The notes under the pieces were generated by a model. The model was not told the origin of the DNA. It searched no databases and saw only the letters and a list, made by a program, of their open reading frames with translations. Of a DNA stretch of 64,000 nucleotides, positions 16,694 to 25,761 are shown one piece after another. A program made the translations under genes and the position numbers. Source of the stretch: Moheibacter stercoris (GTDB lineage: Bacteria > Bacteroidota > Bacteroidia > Flavobacteriales > Weeksellaceae); assembly GCF_040545805.1 (NCBI RefSeq), contig NZ_JBEPMO010000012.1:14082-78081 (forward strand). The letters are read 5' to 3'. The first letter of the stretch is position 1; the number at the start of each line of letters is the position of its first letter.

Positions 16694-18391
16694 ATGGAAA
16701 CAAACAACGAACTCCCAATTCAGACATCACTCATTCCAGAGCAAATGGAAAAATTGTGGTGGAAAAACGAAGAAAGTGAACAAATTTTAAATCGTGGATA
16801 CCTTTTAAAAGGCGAAACGGTAGAAGGCGCAATTGAACGTGTAGCAACAGCTGCAGCAAAACGTTTGTATAAACCTGAATTGATTGAACCTTTCAAAGAA
16901 ATGATTGAACGCGGTTGGATGAGTTTGAGTTCTCCAATTTGGGCCAATATGGGTACCCAAAGAGGTTTGCCAATTTCTTGTTTCAATGTTTTCATTCCAG
17001 ATAGTATTGAAGGAATTACCCATAAATTGGGAGAAGTTATCATGCAAACCAAAATCGGTGGAGGTACTTCTGGTTATTTTGGTACTTTACGCGAAAGAGG
17101 AAGTGCAGTAACTGACAATGGGAAAAGTAGTGGAGCTGTAAGTTTTATGAAGTTGTTTGATACGGCTATGGATACCATTTCTCAAGGGGGTGTTAGAAGA
17201 GGTGCTTTTGCTGCGTATTTAGATATCGACCATGCAGATATTGAAGAGTTCTTGAAAATTAAAAGTATTGGAAATCCAATCCAAAACCTATTTACAGGTG
17301 TTTGTGTGCCAGATTATTGGATGCAGGAAATGATTGATGGTGATACAGAGAAGCGTCAAATTTGGGCAAAAGTGTTGGAGTCAAGACAACAAAAAGGATT
17401 GCCTTATATTTTCTTCTCTGACAACGTAAACCGAAATAAACCACAAGTTTACAAAGATTTAAACATGAGAATTCATGGAAGTAATCTTTGTTCCGAAATT
17501 ATGTTGCCTTCTAGCGAAGAAGAATCTTTCATCTGTTGTTTGTCTTCCATGAACTTGGAATTGTATGACGAATGGAAAGATACAGAAGCTGTGAAATTGG
17601 CGATTTTCTTCTTGGATGCAGTGTTACAAGAATTCATCGAAAAAACCGAAGGAAACCATTATTTGGTATCTGCCAATCGTTTCGCAAAACGTCATAGAGC
17701 CTTAGGATTGGGTGTTTTAGGATGGCATTCTTACTTACAGAAAAACATGATTCCATTTGAAGGATTGGAAGCAAAAATGTTGACCAATGAAATCTTCAAA
17801 AACATCAAAGATAGAGCAGACAAAGCTACGGCAGATTTGGCTAGAATTTATGGAGAACCAGAATTGTTAAAAGATTATGGAATCCGTAATACAACGACAT
17901 TAGCGATTGCTCCAACCACTTCGTCTTCAGCTATTTTGGGTCAAACTTCGCCTGGGATTGAACCTTTTGCGTCCAACTATTACAAAGCGGGATTGTCCAA
18001 AGGAAATTTCATGCGTAAAAACAAATACTTAGCAAAATTATTGCAAGAGAAAGGCTTGGATAACGAAGAAACTTGGAGAAGCATCATGTTAAATGGAGGT
18101 AGCGTTCAGCAAGTGGAGGGATTGACCGATCACGAAAAAGCAGTTTTCAAAACTTTCCGTGAAATCAGTCAATTGGAAATTATCCAACAAGCGTCCATTC
18201 GTCAGAAATATGTCGATCAAGCACAAAGTTTGAATTTGAATATTCCTTCTGAATTGCCAATCAAAGAAGTTAACAAATTGATGATTGAAGCATGGCAATT
18301 AGGTGTTAAAACACTTTATTATCAACGTAGCCAAAGTGTTTCAAAAGAATTGGTAACCAATTTGGTGGCTTGTTCAAGTTGTGAATCATAA
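16694..18391 (+). CDS. nrdA: Ribonucleotide reductase class I, large (alpha) subunit
   Basis: 565 residues, short for NrdA because the N-terminal ATP-cone is absent. Active-site residues: Cys96 in PISCFN, the Asn264/Cys266/Glu268 triad in SNLCSE, and the partner Cys in FICCLSSMNL. The C-terminal CSSCES carries the thiol pair that re-reduces the active site. It makes deoxyribonucleotides together with NrdB. With no ATP-cone in either subunit, dATP shut-off by the standard route is not expected. A terminator follows at 18411. Confidence 0.96.
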   Translation: METNNELPIQTSLIPEQMEKLWWKNEESEQILNRGYLLKGETVEGAIERVATAAAKRLYKPELIEPFKEMIERGWMSLSSPIWANMGTQRGLPISCFNVFIPDSIEGITHKLGEVIMQTKIGGGTSGYFGTLRERGSAVTDNGKSSGAVSFMKLFDTAMDTISQGGVRRGAFAAYLDIDHADIEEFLKIKSIGNPIQNLFTGVCVPDYWMQEMIDGDTEKRQIWAKVLESRQQKGLPYIFFSDNVNRNKPQVYKDLNMRIHGSNLCSEIMLPSSEEESFICCLSSMNLELYDEWKDTEAVKLAIFFLDAVLQEFIEKTEGNHYLVSANRFAKRHRALGLGVLGWHSYLQKNMIPFEGLEAKMLTNEIFKNIKDRADKATADLARIYGEPELLKDYGIRNTTTLAIAPTTSSSAILGQTSPGIEPFASNYYKAGLSKGNFMRKNKYLAKLLQEKGLDNEETWRSIMLNGGSVQQVEGLTDHEKAVFKTFREISQLEIIQQASIRQKYVDQAQSLNLNIPSELPIKEVNKLMIEAWQLGVKTLYYQRSQSVSKELVTNLVACSSCES

Positions 18392-18410
18392 CAATTTTTT
18401 TTATAAATTT

Positions 18411-18448
18411 GAATCCGTAAGAATCTTGATTTTTACGGATTTTTTTGT
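18411..18448 (+). terminator. Terminator after nrdA
   Basis: AATCCGTAA pairs with TTTACGGATT around an 11-base loop, followed by a T run. Confidence 0.9.
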
Positions 18449-18520
18449 TTCCATATCCAATTGGAATGATATTTGAGTCATAGAATCACTTAAGATTTAG
18501 GGAGCTTAAGAAGAAATCAA

Positions 18521-19336
18521 ATGAAAAAGCTTGGATTTATAGTGCTTTTAGGAGCAATTTTTTCATGCAATACTTTGAATAATGAAAGTATTGTGTATTC
18601 CAATGCAATGGGTTTTACCGAAAATACACCCTTGATCAATGATTTTGGAAAAACGGTTTTAGAACGTTTTGATGCTCCGTTAGGATACGACCGCGTAACC
18701 ATTCGCCCCAATACGTTTTCTGAATATTTACGCACGTTACAATTGAAACCAGAAGGTTCTTTGGTGCGCTATTACAATGGTCAAATCAAAGCCAATAACA
18801 ATATTTATGTATCGGTTGTTGATTTACCTTTATCCCAGAAAAACCTACAATTCTCAACAGATTCTGTGATTCGTTTGTTATCTGAATATTTATTTTCCCA
18901 AAACAAATTTGATAAAATTGCCTTTCATTCCGAAAGCAAAAAACTAGGTTTCAATGAATTTGCCGATGGAGATTTTTCCCGAAATAGTTTCAATGAATAT
19001 TTGGATTTTGTGATGGAAAATGTTTCCACCCCAAGTTTTTGCAAGGATTTAAAATCTGTTCCCATTCAAGACATCAAAATTGGGGATGTTTTCGTTCAAA
19101 ACAATTTGCCCAACGGTCATGCCGTTTTGGTCGTGGATATGGTAGAAAATAAAAAAGGCGAAAAACTTTTCTTATTGGCCCAGAGTTTTCAACCAGCGCA
19201 AGACATTCAAATTGTAGCCAATCCCAATCAACCCGAAATCAGTCCTTGGTATTCCGTAAAAGAAGGTGAATTGCTTACACCGGAGTGGCGATTTATGACC
19301 ACTGACCTTATGAGGTTTAAATTTTTAGAGGAATAA
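18521..19336 (+). CDS. DUF4846 lipoprotein
   Basis: 271 residues with lipoprotein signal and lipobox (MKKLGFIVLLGAIFSC). The body matches DUF4846 as recalled: RFDAPLGYDRV, FSEYLRTLQLKPEGS near residue 70, GHAVLVVDMVENKKGEKLFLLAQSFQPAQDI, SPWYSV and TPEWRF. The GHAVLVVD region with its conserved His suggests an NlpC/P60- or transglutaminase-like cysteine-protease fold, but no catalytic set can be named with confidence. Anchored on the envelope; function unknown. Followed 51 bp later by another lipoprotein gene. Confidence 0.8.
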   Translation: MKKLGFIVLLGAIFSCNTLNNESIVYSNAMGFTENTPLINDFGKTVLERFDAPLGYDRVTIRPNTFSEYLRTLQLKPEGSLVRYYNGQIKANNNIYVSVVDLPLSQKNLQFSTDSVIRLLSEYLFSQNKFDKIAFHSESKKLGFNEFADGDFSRNSFNEYLDFVMENVSTPSFCKDLKSVPIQDIKIGDVFVQNNLPNGHAVLVVDMVENKKGEKLFLLAQSFQPAQDIQIVANPNQPEISPWYSVKEGELLTPEWRFMTTDLMRFKFLEE

Positions 19337-19387
19337 TTTCTTAGTCTTCCAAAATATATTCAGTAAATTTGATTCAAAATTATTTTC

Positions 19388-19837
19388 ATGAAAAATATGA
19401 TGATATGTTTTGGATTGTTGTTGAGTAATCTTGCTTGTGACAGTGCAAAAATCAATCAACAAACAGAACAAAAAGTGAATCAATTTGAAGTTTTATATGT
19501 AGAAGAATACGGTGGAAGCGGAATAGAAGAAACGCGTATTATCGATAATCAAGCTGATTTTTCCTTGTTTTGGGCAGAAGTAACTTCTCAACCGGCACTT
19601 AGTGCAAAGAAATTTGATTCAAACGAAAAAATGATTCTAGTCAAGAATTTTGAGAGTAGAAATTCTGGTGGAAATACCTACGAAATAAAATCTGTTACGC
19701 AAAAAGGAAATCAAATTCAAGTTACCTATTCTGTAACTTCCCCTACCGAATTTGGTACCATGGCTATAACATCACCTATGATGATTCTTTTGGTCGACAA
19801 AGTAGAAAAACCTACCATAGAATTCATCAAAGAATAA
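19388..19837 (+). CDS. Lipoprotein with PrcB-like domain
   Basis: 149 residues. Lipoprotein signal ends at Cys17 (LLLSNLAC). The remainder, with FSLFWAEVTSQPALSAKKFD, MILVKNFESRNSGGNTYEI and a closing strand MMILLVDK, resembles the PrcB C-terminal fold first seen in the Treponema dentilisin complex. In other bacteria these small lipoproteins have no assigned role. The partner protease is not nearby. The family call rests on recall of the pattern. Confidence 0.65.
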   Translation: MKNMMICFGLLLSNLACDSAKINQQTEQKVNQFEVLYVEEYGGSGIEETRIIDNQADFSLFWAEVTSQPALSAKKFDSNEKMILVKNFESRNSGGNTYEIKSVTQKGNQIQVTYSVTSPTEFGTMAITSPMMILLVDKVEKPTIEFIKE

Positions 19838-19867
19838 GAATTCATCAATTAACACACAACACACAAA

Positions 19868-21025
19868 ATGCAAAAAGTTTATTTAGATAATGCTGCAACA
19901 ACTCCCATGCATCCTGAGGTAATTGATGCGATGGCCGATTGTATGCGAAATGTTTATGGGAATCCTTCTTCAACCCATGTATTTGGACGCGAAGCAAAAG
20001 CTCAAATGGAATTGTCCCGAAAGAAAATCGCTGAAAAATTAGAAGTTAGCCCAACAGAAATTATCTTTACTTCTTGTGGGACAGAATCCAATAATTTCAT
20101 CATTCGATCTTGCGTTGAGCATTTGGGTGTGCAAAGAATCATCACGTCTACACTCGAGCATAAGTGTGTAAAGGAGACCACAGCAGAAATGGAAAATGTT
20201 CGAAACATTGAGGTATTGCGTGTTGGTTTAGATGAATGGGGTTCTATTGATTACGAAGATTTGAAAACCAAATTGGAATCATCTGATAAGAAAACTTTGG
20301 TTACTTTGATGCATGCCAATAATGAAATTGGGAATTTATTGGATGTCAAAAGAGTACAAGCATTGTGTGAAGAAAACAATGCATTGTTTCATACAGATAC
20401 CGTGCAAACTTTAGGTCATTATCCGCTCAATTTACATGAGCTGGGAATTGATTTTGCTTCTTGTAGTGCGCATAAATTGCATGGTCCCAAAGGAGCAGGT
20501 TTTGCCTATGTGAAAAAATCCATTCAATTTAAACCACAAATTACAGGTGGTGGACAAGAAAGAAACCTTCGTTCTGGAACCGAAAATGTATATGGAATTG
20601 TTGGAATGGCCAAAGCATTTGAAATGTCCATCAACGATTTAGAAGCCCATCGTGCTCATATTGAAGGATTGAAAAAATATACCATTGAACAATTGAAAGA
20701 AGCCATTCCAGGTGTTTCGTTCAATGGATTGTCAGCCGATTTGGAGAAAAGTTTATACACAGTTTTAAACATACGTTTGCCATTTTATAATTCTTTGATT
20801 GGATTTGAATTGGAACTAAAAGGAATTGCCGTTTCTCAAGGAAGCGCTTGTAGTTCTGGGGCTGCAAAAGTTTCTGCAGTTATTGAATCCATTTTAACAC
20901 CCGAACAAATTGAAAATACTACACCAATCCGCGTATCCTTTAGTTGTTACAATACAAGAGAAGATATCGATCGTTTGGTTTCGGTATTAAAACAAATCAG
21001 CGAAAAACATTTAGTTTCGGCTTAA
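19868..21025 (+). CDS. Cysteine desulfurase (NifS/IscS type)
   Basis: 385 residues, class V aminotransferase fold: VYLDNAATTPMHPEV at the start, HANNEIG, the PLP Lys in SCSAHKLHGPKG (near residue 205), and the persulfide-forming Cys in SQGSACSSGA (near residue 325). It removes sulfur from cysteine for Fe-S clusters or tRNA thiolation. No isc or suf partners are adjacent. The stop overlaps the start of the CvpA-like gene by one base (TAATG), so the two are translationally coupled. Confidence 0.93.
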   Translation: MQKVYLDNAATTPMHPEVIDAMADCMRNVYGNPSSTHVFGREAKAQMELSRKKIAEKLEVSPTEIIFTSCGTESNNFIIRSCVEHLGVQRIITSTLEHKCVKETTAEMENVRNIEVLRVGLDEWGSIDYEDLKTKLESSDKKTLVTLMHANNEIGNLLDVKRVQALCEENNALFHTDTVQTLGHYPLNLHELGIDFASCSAHKLHGPKGAGFAYVKKSIQFKPQITGGGQERNLRSGTENVYGIVGMAKAFEMSINDLEAHRAHIEGLKKYTIEQLKEAIPGVSFNGLSADLEKSLYTVLNIRLPFYNSLIGFELELKGIAVSQGSACSSGAAKVSAVIESILTPEQIENTTPIRVSFSCYNTREDIDRLVSVLKQISEKHLVSA

Positions 21026-21501
21026 TGAATTGGATTGATATTTCGATATTGGTTCTTTTAGGAATCGGAACTTTGTTTGGATTTCAAAAAGGATTCATCA
21101 AATCATTTGCTGGATTTGTTGGAATTGGATTAGCCATTTGGGCTGGACTAAATTTTTCTAGTTTTCTAGAAGAGATTGTGGACCAACAAGAAGCCATTCC
21201 CGATAATTTGGTGAATATCGTTGCTTTACTTGCCACCATCGGATTGGTCTATGTTGGAATTCGTATTGTATCCAAAATCATTCATTCCACTGTTCATACC
21301 ATTGGATTGGGATTTTTCAATCGAATTGGAGGAGCAATTTTCGGATTGCTGTTGTATACCTTGGCAATTTGCGCTTTTCTATACTATATTTTACCTTTTT
21401 TGAATGCTTCGATTGAACCCAATACGCTTGAACAAAGTAAATTTCTTCCTTATTTGATGGAAATCGTTGAAGTCTTGAAAATTAGTTTCTTTAAAAATTG
21501 A
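21025..21501 (+). CDS. CvpA-family membrane protein
   Basis: 158 residues from ATG 21025, which overlaps the desulfurase stop; an upstream in-frame start at 20944 lies within that gene. Four hydrophobic segments (ISILVLLGIGTLFGF, FAGFVGIGLAIWAG, IVALLATIGLVYVGI, GAIFGLLLYTLAICAFLYYIL) with the CvpA start pattern WIDISILVLL. The family is tied to colicin V production and envelope stress; its mechanism is unknown. Confidence 0.85.
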   Translation: MNWIDISILVLLGIGTLFGFQKGFIKSFAGFVGIGLAIWAGLNFSSFLEEIVDQQEAIPDNLVNIVALLATIGLVYVGIRIVSKIIHSTVHTIGLGFFNRIGGAIFGLLLYTLAICAFLYYILPFLNASIEPNTLEQSKFLPYLMEIVEVLKISFFKN

Positions 21502-21539
21502 AGAAATAGTATATTTGGAGCCTAATAAAATTTTACGAA

Positions 21540-22679
21540 ATGAATTTTGAATTATCAGAAGAGCAGTTAATGATTCGTCAGGCTGCTAGAGATTTTGCAC
21601 AAACTGAATTACTTCCAGGAGTCATAGAAAGAGATGAAAATCAAATTTTTCCTGCAGAACAAATCAAAAAAATGGGTGAACTTGGGTTCTTAGGAATGAT
21701 GGTTGATCCAAAATATGGAGGAAGCGGATTGGACACAATTTCCTATGTGTTGGCTATGGAAGAAATTTCTAAAGTAGATGCATCTGCTTCTGTTGTTATG
21801 TCGGTAAATAACTCATTGGTGTGTTGGGGAATTGAAAAATTCGGTACCGAAGAACAAAAACAAAAATATTTAACCAAATTAACTACAGGAGAACAAATCG
21901 GAGCATTTTGTTTGTCTGAACCAGAAGCTGGGTCAGATGCGACTTCGCAAAGAACGACTGCTGTAGATATGGGAGATCATTATCTATTAAACGGAACCAA
22001 AAACTGGATCACCAATGGTGGAACGGCTTCTGTTTATTTGGTGATTGCTCAAACCAATCCGGAATTGGGACACAAAGGAATCAACTGTTTGATCGTTGAA
22101 AAAGGAATGGAAGGATTCCAAGTAGGACCAAAAGAAAATAAATTGGGAATTCGCGGATCTGATACTCATTCTTTGATGTTTACAGATGTGAAAGTTCCAA
22201 AAGAAAATAGAATCGGAGAAGATGGTTTCGGATTTAAATTTGCAATGCAAACTTTATCTGGTGGACGTATCGGGATTGCTTCTCAAGCTTTAGGTATCGC
22301 TTCTGGTGCTTATGAGTTGGCATTGAAATATTCACAAGAAAGAAAAGCATTTGGTAAACAAATTTTTGACCACCAAGCGATTGCATTCAAATTGGCCGAT
22401 ATGGCGACCAATATTGATGCGGCGAGACATTTGTGTATGCATGCTGCATGGTTGAAAGATCAGAAACAAAACTTTGACAAAGAAGGAGCAATGGCAAAGT
22501 TGTTTGCTTCTAAAACGGCGATGGATGTAACAGTTGAGGCTGTTCAAATTCACGGTGGATATGGTTTTGTGAAGGAATACCATGTAGAACGTTTGATGCG
22601 TGATGCAAAAATTACTCAGATTTATGAAGGAACTTCTGAAATTCAGAAAATTGTAATTTCTCGTTCTTTGATCAAATAA
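21540..22679 (+). CDS. Acyl-CoA dehydrogenase (short-chain/butyryl-CoA type)
   Basis: 379 residues, the usual length. N-terminal helical domain (LSEEQLMIRQAARDFAQTEL), FAD loop GAFCLSEPEAGSDA, and the C-terminal domain with QIHGGYGFVKEYHVERLMRDAKI and the catalytic Glu in IYEGTSEIQ. It oxidises acyl-CoA to enoyl-CoA and passes electrons to ETF. Likely in fatty-acid or branched-chain amino-acid breakdown. Separate from its neighbours, with a strong terminator after it. Confidence 0.93.
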   Translation: MNFELSEEQLMIRQAARDFAQTELLPGVIERDENQIFPAEQIKKMGELGFLGMMVDPKYGGSGLDTISYVLAMEEISKVDASASVVMSVNNSLVCWGIEKFGTEEQKQKYLTKLTTGEQIGAFCLSEPEAGSDATSQRTTAVDMGDHYLLNGTKNWITNGGTASVYLVIAQTNPELGHKGINCLIVEKGMEGFQVGPKENKLGIRGSDTHSLMFTDVKVPKENRIGEDGFGFKFAMQTLSGGRIGIASQALGIASGAYELALKYSQERKAFGKQIFDHQAIAFKLADMATNIDAARHLCMHAAWLKDQKQNFDKEGAMAKLFASKTAMDVTVEAVQIHGGYGFVKEYHVERLMRDAKITQIYEGTSEIQKIVISRSLIK

Positions 22680-22700
22680 AAGAACCTTAAAATAGTTATT

Positions 22701-22735
22701 AAATAGGATGGAATTTTCCATCCTATTTATTTTTA
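22701..22735 (+). terminator. Terminator after acyl-CoA dehydrogenase
   Basis: AAATAGGATGGAA pairs with TTCCATCCTATTT, followed by ATTTTTAT. Confidence 0.9.
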
Positions 22736-22871
22736 TCTAAATCTCTGGGATTGATTGCGAGATTATTATATGATTTTTCGTTTAATTCTTTCTAATGAAT
22801 TTTTTAAGAAAATCATTTGATATAAGTAAAATTAAATGTAATTTCAGCCTGAAAATTGAACCAACCTTACT

Positions 22872-23465
22872 ATGTTCCAAGAATTAATCCAGTATTATAC
22901 TGACAAATCTGTCGATGTCAATCAGGAAACTATTGATTTGATGAACAAGAATCTATCCGAGAAAACCATAAAAAAAGGAACTTATCTTGTAAGCCCTGGT
23001 GAATTTTGTGAACACACCTTTTTTGTTTCCAAAGGATTGTTACGTGGTTATACGACCGATGCGCAAGGAAAGGAACATATTATGCAATTTGCACCAGAAA
23101 ATTGGTTGATTTCTGATCGTTCTGGTACTTTTATGAAAGAGAAATCAGATCAATATGTAGAAGCTGTTGAAAATTCCAAAGTGATATTCATCAATGAAGA
23201 TTTCTTGGTTCAGGCTTCTGAAAACAATTCCTCTTTCAGAAAATACAATTTGTATGCGTTGAACAATCACATTCGCCATTTGCAAAGACGTATCAATCTC
23301 TTGTTAAGCGCTCCGGCAGAAGTTCGGTATTTGGATTTTATCAAATTGTATCCCGACGTAACCTTACGCGTTCCGCAATGGATGATCGCTTCTTATTTGG
23401 GAATTACACCTGAATCTTTAAGTCGCGTACGAAAAGAATTGGCCAATAAAAACTTTAAGGTTTAG
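22872..23465 (+). CDS. Crp/Fnr-family transcription regulator
   Basis: 197 residues. Cyclic-nucleotide-binding-like beta-roll (KGTYLVSPGEFCEHTFFVSKGLLRGY), dimer helix, and a C-terminal winged helix with WMIASYLGITPESLSRVRKEL. There is no Fnr-type cysteine cluster, and the phosphate-binding pocket is not clearly conserved, so the ligand may differ from cAMP. The gene stands alone after the terminator at 22701. The downstream acetyltransferase, pirin and OsmC genes are possible targets by position only. Confidence 0.88.
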   Translation: MFQELIQYYTDKSVDVNQETIDLMNKNLSEKTIKKGTYLVSPGEFCEHTFFVSKGLLRGYTTDAQGKEHIMQFAPENWLISDRSGTFMKEKSDQYVEAVENSKVIFINEDFLVQASENNSSFRKYNLYALNNHIRHLQRRINLLLSAPAEVRYLDFIKLYPDVTLRVPQWMIASYLGITPESLSRVRKELANKNFKV

Positions 23466-23560
23466 TTAAATTCTCCCTAAAATTTAGAATTTGCAGAAAT
23501 TGAATTTTCTAATTCAGTTAGAATGGTTAATTTAATGGGATATTTCCCCAAATTAATACT

Positions 23561-23875
23561 ATGAAACCTGAATTTGAAAATCTACCCTTGAAAGATAATG
23601 TAGAAAAAACGCAATTCGAACTGACAATTGACGGATTTACTGCTTTCATTGTGTATAAAAAGAAAGAGAATAAAATTTACCTGATTCATACAGAATCTCC
23701 GCCAGAATTAGAAGGAAGAGGTGCTGCAACTGCTTTGGTTGAAAAAACATTGGCGTATTTGGAATCTAATAATTTCACGTTGGTTCCTTTATGTCCTTTT
23801 GTTTTTGCTTATATCAAAAGGCATCCTGAATGGAAACGAATTGTTGATGAATCCTTCAATGGATTTGATAATTAA
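23561..23875 (+). CDS. Small GNAT-like N-acetyltransferase (Acetyltransf_CG)
   Basis: 104 residues. The acetyl-CoA loop is visible in PPELEGRGAATALVEK, followed by LVPLCPFVFAYIKRHPEW, the hallmark of the compact YidJ/YjdJ-type GNAT family. Substrate unknown. A paralogue with the same PLCPF motif lies at 25383. The gene is 9 bp upstream of the pirin gene, so the two are probably cotranscribed. Confidence 0.88.
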   Translation: MKPEFENLPLKDNVEKTQFELTIDGFTAFIVYKKKENKIYLIHTESPPELEGRGAATALVEKTLAYLESNNFTLVPLCPFVFAYIKRHPEWKRIVDESFNGFDN

Positions 23876-23884
23876 AATTATACC

Positions 23885-24781
23885 ATGTCAAATATTGAGT
23901 TAATCATAGAAGAAAGAGCCGCCGACATTGGAAATTTCATGGTCGGACGCTTATTGCCCTTCAAAGAAAAAAGAACGATTGGGCCATTTGCCTTTATCGA
24001 CCATATGGGGCCAGCCGCATTAAAAGATTACGAAAATTTAGATGTGCCGCCTCATCCGCATATTGGTCTTTCGACCTTAACCTATTTATTCGAAGGCTCT
24101 ATCATGCATCGTGATAGCATTGGATCTGAAATTGAAATCCAACCAGGAGCTGTCAATTGGATGACGGCTGGGAAGGGCGTAACGCATTCAGAAAGAACTC
24201 CTGACTATTTGAGACAATCCGAAAAACATCTCCATGGACTTCAAATATGGATTGCGCTTCCCAAGGAATTAGAAGAAATCGATCCAAGTTTTACGCATGT
24301 GGAAGCAACCGATTTACCAAGTTGGGAAAAGGACGGAATGCATTTTAAGTTGATTGCGGGCGAAGCCTTAGGTCATACATCTCCAGTTCCTGTGCATAGT
24401 CCCATGTATTTTATTGAAATTAAATCAGAATTGGGTGGGAAAGTCAAAATTGGCGATCAATTGTATGGCGAATCTGCTTTGTATATTTTGGAAGGTGGAA
24501 TCCATGATTCGGGACATGATTATGAACCCAAACATATTTTAATTGCCAAGGATACCAAATTATGCGAATTTGAAATGAAGCCCAATACAAAGGTGTATGT
24601 TTTTGGAGGAGAACCTTTTCCAGAAGAGCGATACATTTTTTGGAATTTCGTTTCGAGTCGTCCAGAAAGAATTCAACAAGCAAAAGAAGAATGGATCCAT
24701 CATCAATTTCCGAAAGTAAAAAATGATGACGGATATGTGCCATTACCCGATTATTTGCATAATCTAAAACCAAGAAAATGA
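23885..24781 (+). CDS. Pirin-family protein
   Basis: 298 residues, bicupin. The N-terminal cupin has the metal site set PHPHIGLSTLTYLFEGSIMHRD, then GAVNWMTAGKGVTHSER. Some bacterial pirins have quercetin dioxygenase activity; others act as regulators. The ATG of the OsmC gene overlaps its stop, so both proteins are made together, which fits a role in oxidative or xenobiotic stress. Confidence 0.9.
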   Translation: MSNIELIIEERAADIGNFMVGRLLPFKEKRTIGPFAFIDHMGPAALKDYENLDVPPHPHIGLSTLTYLFEGSIMHRDSIGSEIEIQPGAVNWMTAGKGVTHSERTPDYLRQSEKHLHGLQIWIALPKELEEIDPSFTHVEATDLPSWEKDGMHFKLIAGEALGHTSPVPVHSPMYFIEIKSELGGKVKIGDQLYGESALYILEGGIHDSGHDYEPKHILIAKDTKLCEFEMKPNTKVYVFGGEPFPEERYIFWNFVSSRPERIQQAKEEWIHHQFPKVKNDDGYVPLPDYLHNLKPRK

Positions 24782-25176
24782 ATGTAAAGTCAATAGCGAT
24801 AACGAAAAAAGAAAATTACCGAACACAAATTCAAACCGATCCTCATCATTTTATTGTGGATGAACCTATTTCAGTTGGAGGAAAAGATTTTGGTCCGTCT
24901 CCAGGAGAATTGTTGGCCGCTTCCTTGGCATCTTGTAGTTCTATTACAGTGAAATTGTATGCAGACCGAAAAGGATGGGATTTACAAGAAGTTGAAGTAG
25001 AGGTGGATTTTGAACGCGATGCGAAATTCAATGTGACCAAATTCACTAAGAAATTAAAATTCACAGGCGATTTATCCCAAGAACAAATTGATAAATTGTA
25101 TGAAATTGCGGGAAAATGTCCGATTCATAGAATGTTGGCCAATCCCATCGAAATTAGTTCAGAAGTTGTAAAATGA
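24778..25176 (+). CDS. OsmC-family peroxide-handling protein
   Basis: 132 residues. The two family cysteines are visible: LLAASLASCSSITVKLYADRKGW and GKCPIHRMLANPIEI. OsmC/Ohr proteins reduce peroxides with this Cys pair; this one is nearer to the YhfA/OsmC side. It overlaps the pirin gene by 4 bp. Confidence 0.9.
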   Translation: MNVKSIAITKKENYRTQIQTDPHHFIVDEPISVGGKDFGPSPGELLAASLASCSSITVKLYADRKGWDLQEVEVEVDFERDAKFNVTKFTKKLKFTGDLSQEQIDKLYEIAGKCPIHRMLANPIEISSEVVK

Positions 25177-25382
25177 GAAAAGCTCCACCATGTAGAGCTC
25201 TTCCTTTGTATAACCTAACCTATTAACCTATGAGAACTTACTATACTCTCATTCTGAGTATTTAAATACAAGATTTATACCTTTTTATTCGAAAGTTTTC
25301 GATGTATAGACCAATGCCGAAAATCTATCGATGAATTGCTTAACTTTAACGAATTATTGACACAAACTTATTATATCGTATT

Positions 25383-25664
25383 ATGAAAATTGAAAGAATC
25401 AACGATGCCAACAAAGGATTTTTTAGAGCTGTTGAAGATGATGTTCAAGCAGGTCTTATGACGTATTCTTGGACAGGAACCGATAAATTTATCATTGATC
25501 ACACAGAAGTTAATCCAGATTTTAGTGGTCAAGGAGTAGGGAAGAAAATGGTGATGGATGCAGTTGATTTCGCTCGAGCCAATCATATCAAAATTATCCC
25601 ACTTTGTCCATTTGCAAAATCAGTTTTTGACAAAGAAGCTGAAATTCGCGATGTGCTGAGTTAA
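25383..25664 (+). CDS. Small GNAT-like N-acetyltransferase (Acetyltransf_CG), second copy
   Basis: 93 residues. Acetyl-CoA loop in NPDFSGQGVGKKMVMDAVDF, then IIPLCPFAKSVFDK. Same compact family as the 104-residue protein at 23561, but divergent in the N-terminal half. Stands alone with its own terminator at 25698. Confidence 0.88.
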   Translation: MKIERINDANKGFFRAVEDDVQAGLMTYSWTGTDKFIIDHTEVNPDFSGQGVGKKMVMDAVDFARANHIKIIPLCPFAKSVFDKEAEIRDVLS

Positions 25665-25697
25665 TAAGATAGAATTTAGAATTGTATTTAAAAAAAA

Positions 25698-25732
25698 GGT
25701 GATTACTAGATTGAAATCACCTTTTTGTTTTT
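25698..25732 (+). terminator. Terminator after the second acetyltransferase
   Basis: GGTGATT (25698-25704) pairs with AATCACC (25715-25721), then TTTTTGTTTTT. Its position means the start of the next gene lies beyond it. Confidence 0.85.
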
Positions 25733-25761
25733 ATTCAAATCAATTCCTTATTTTTGAATGT

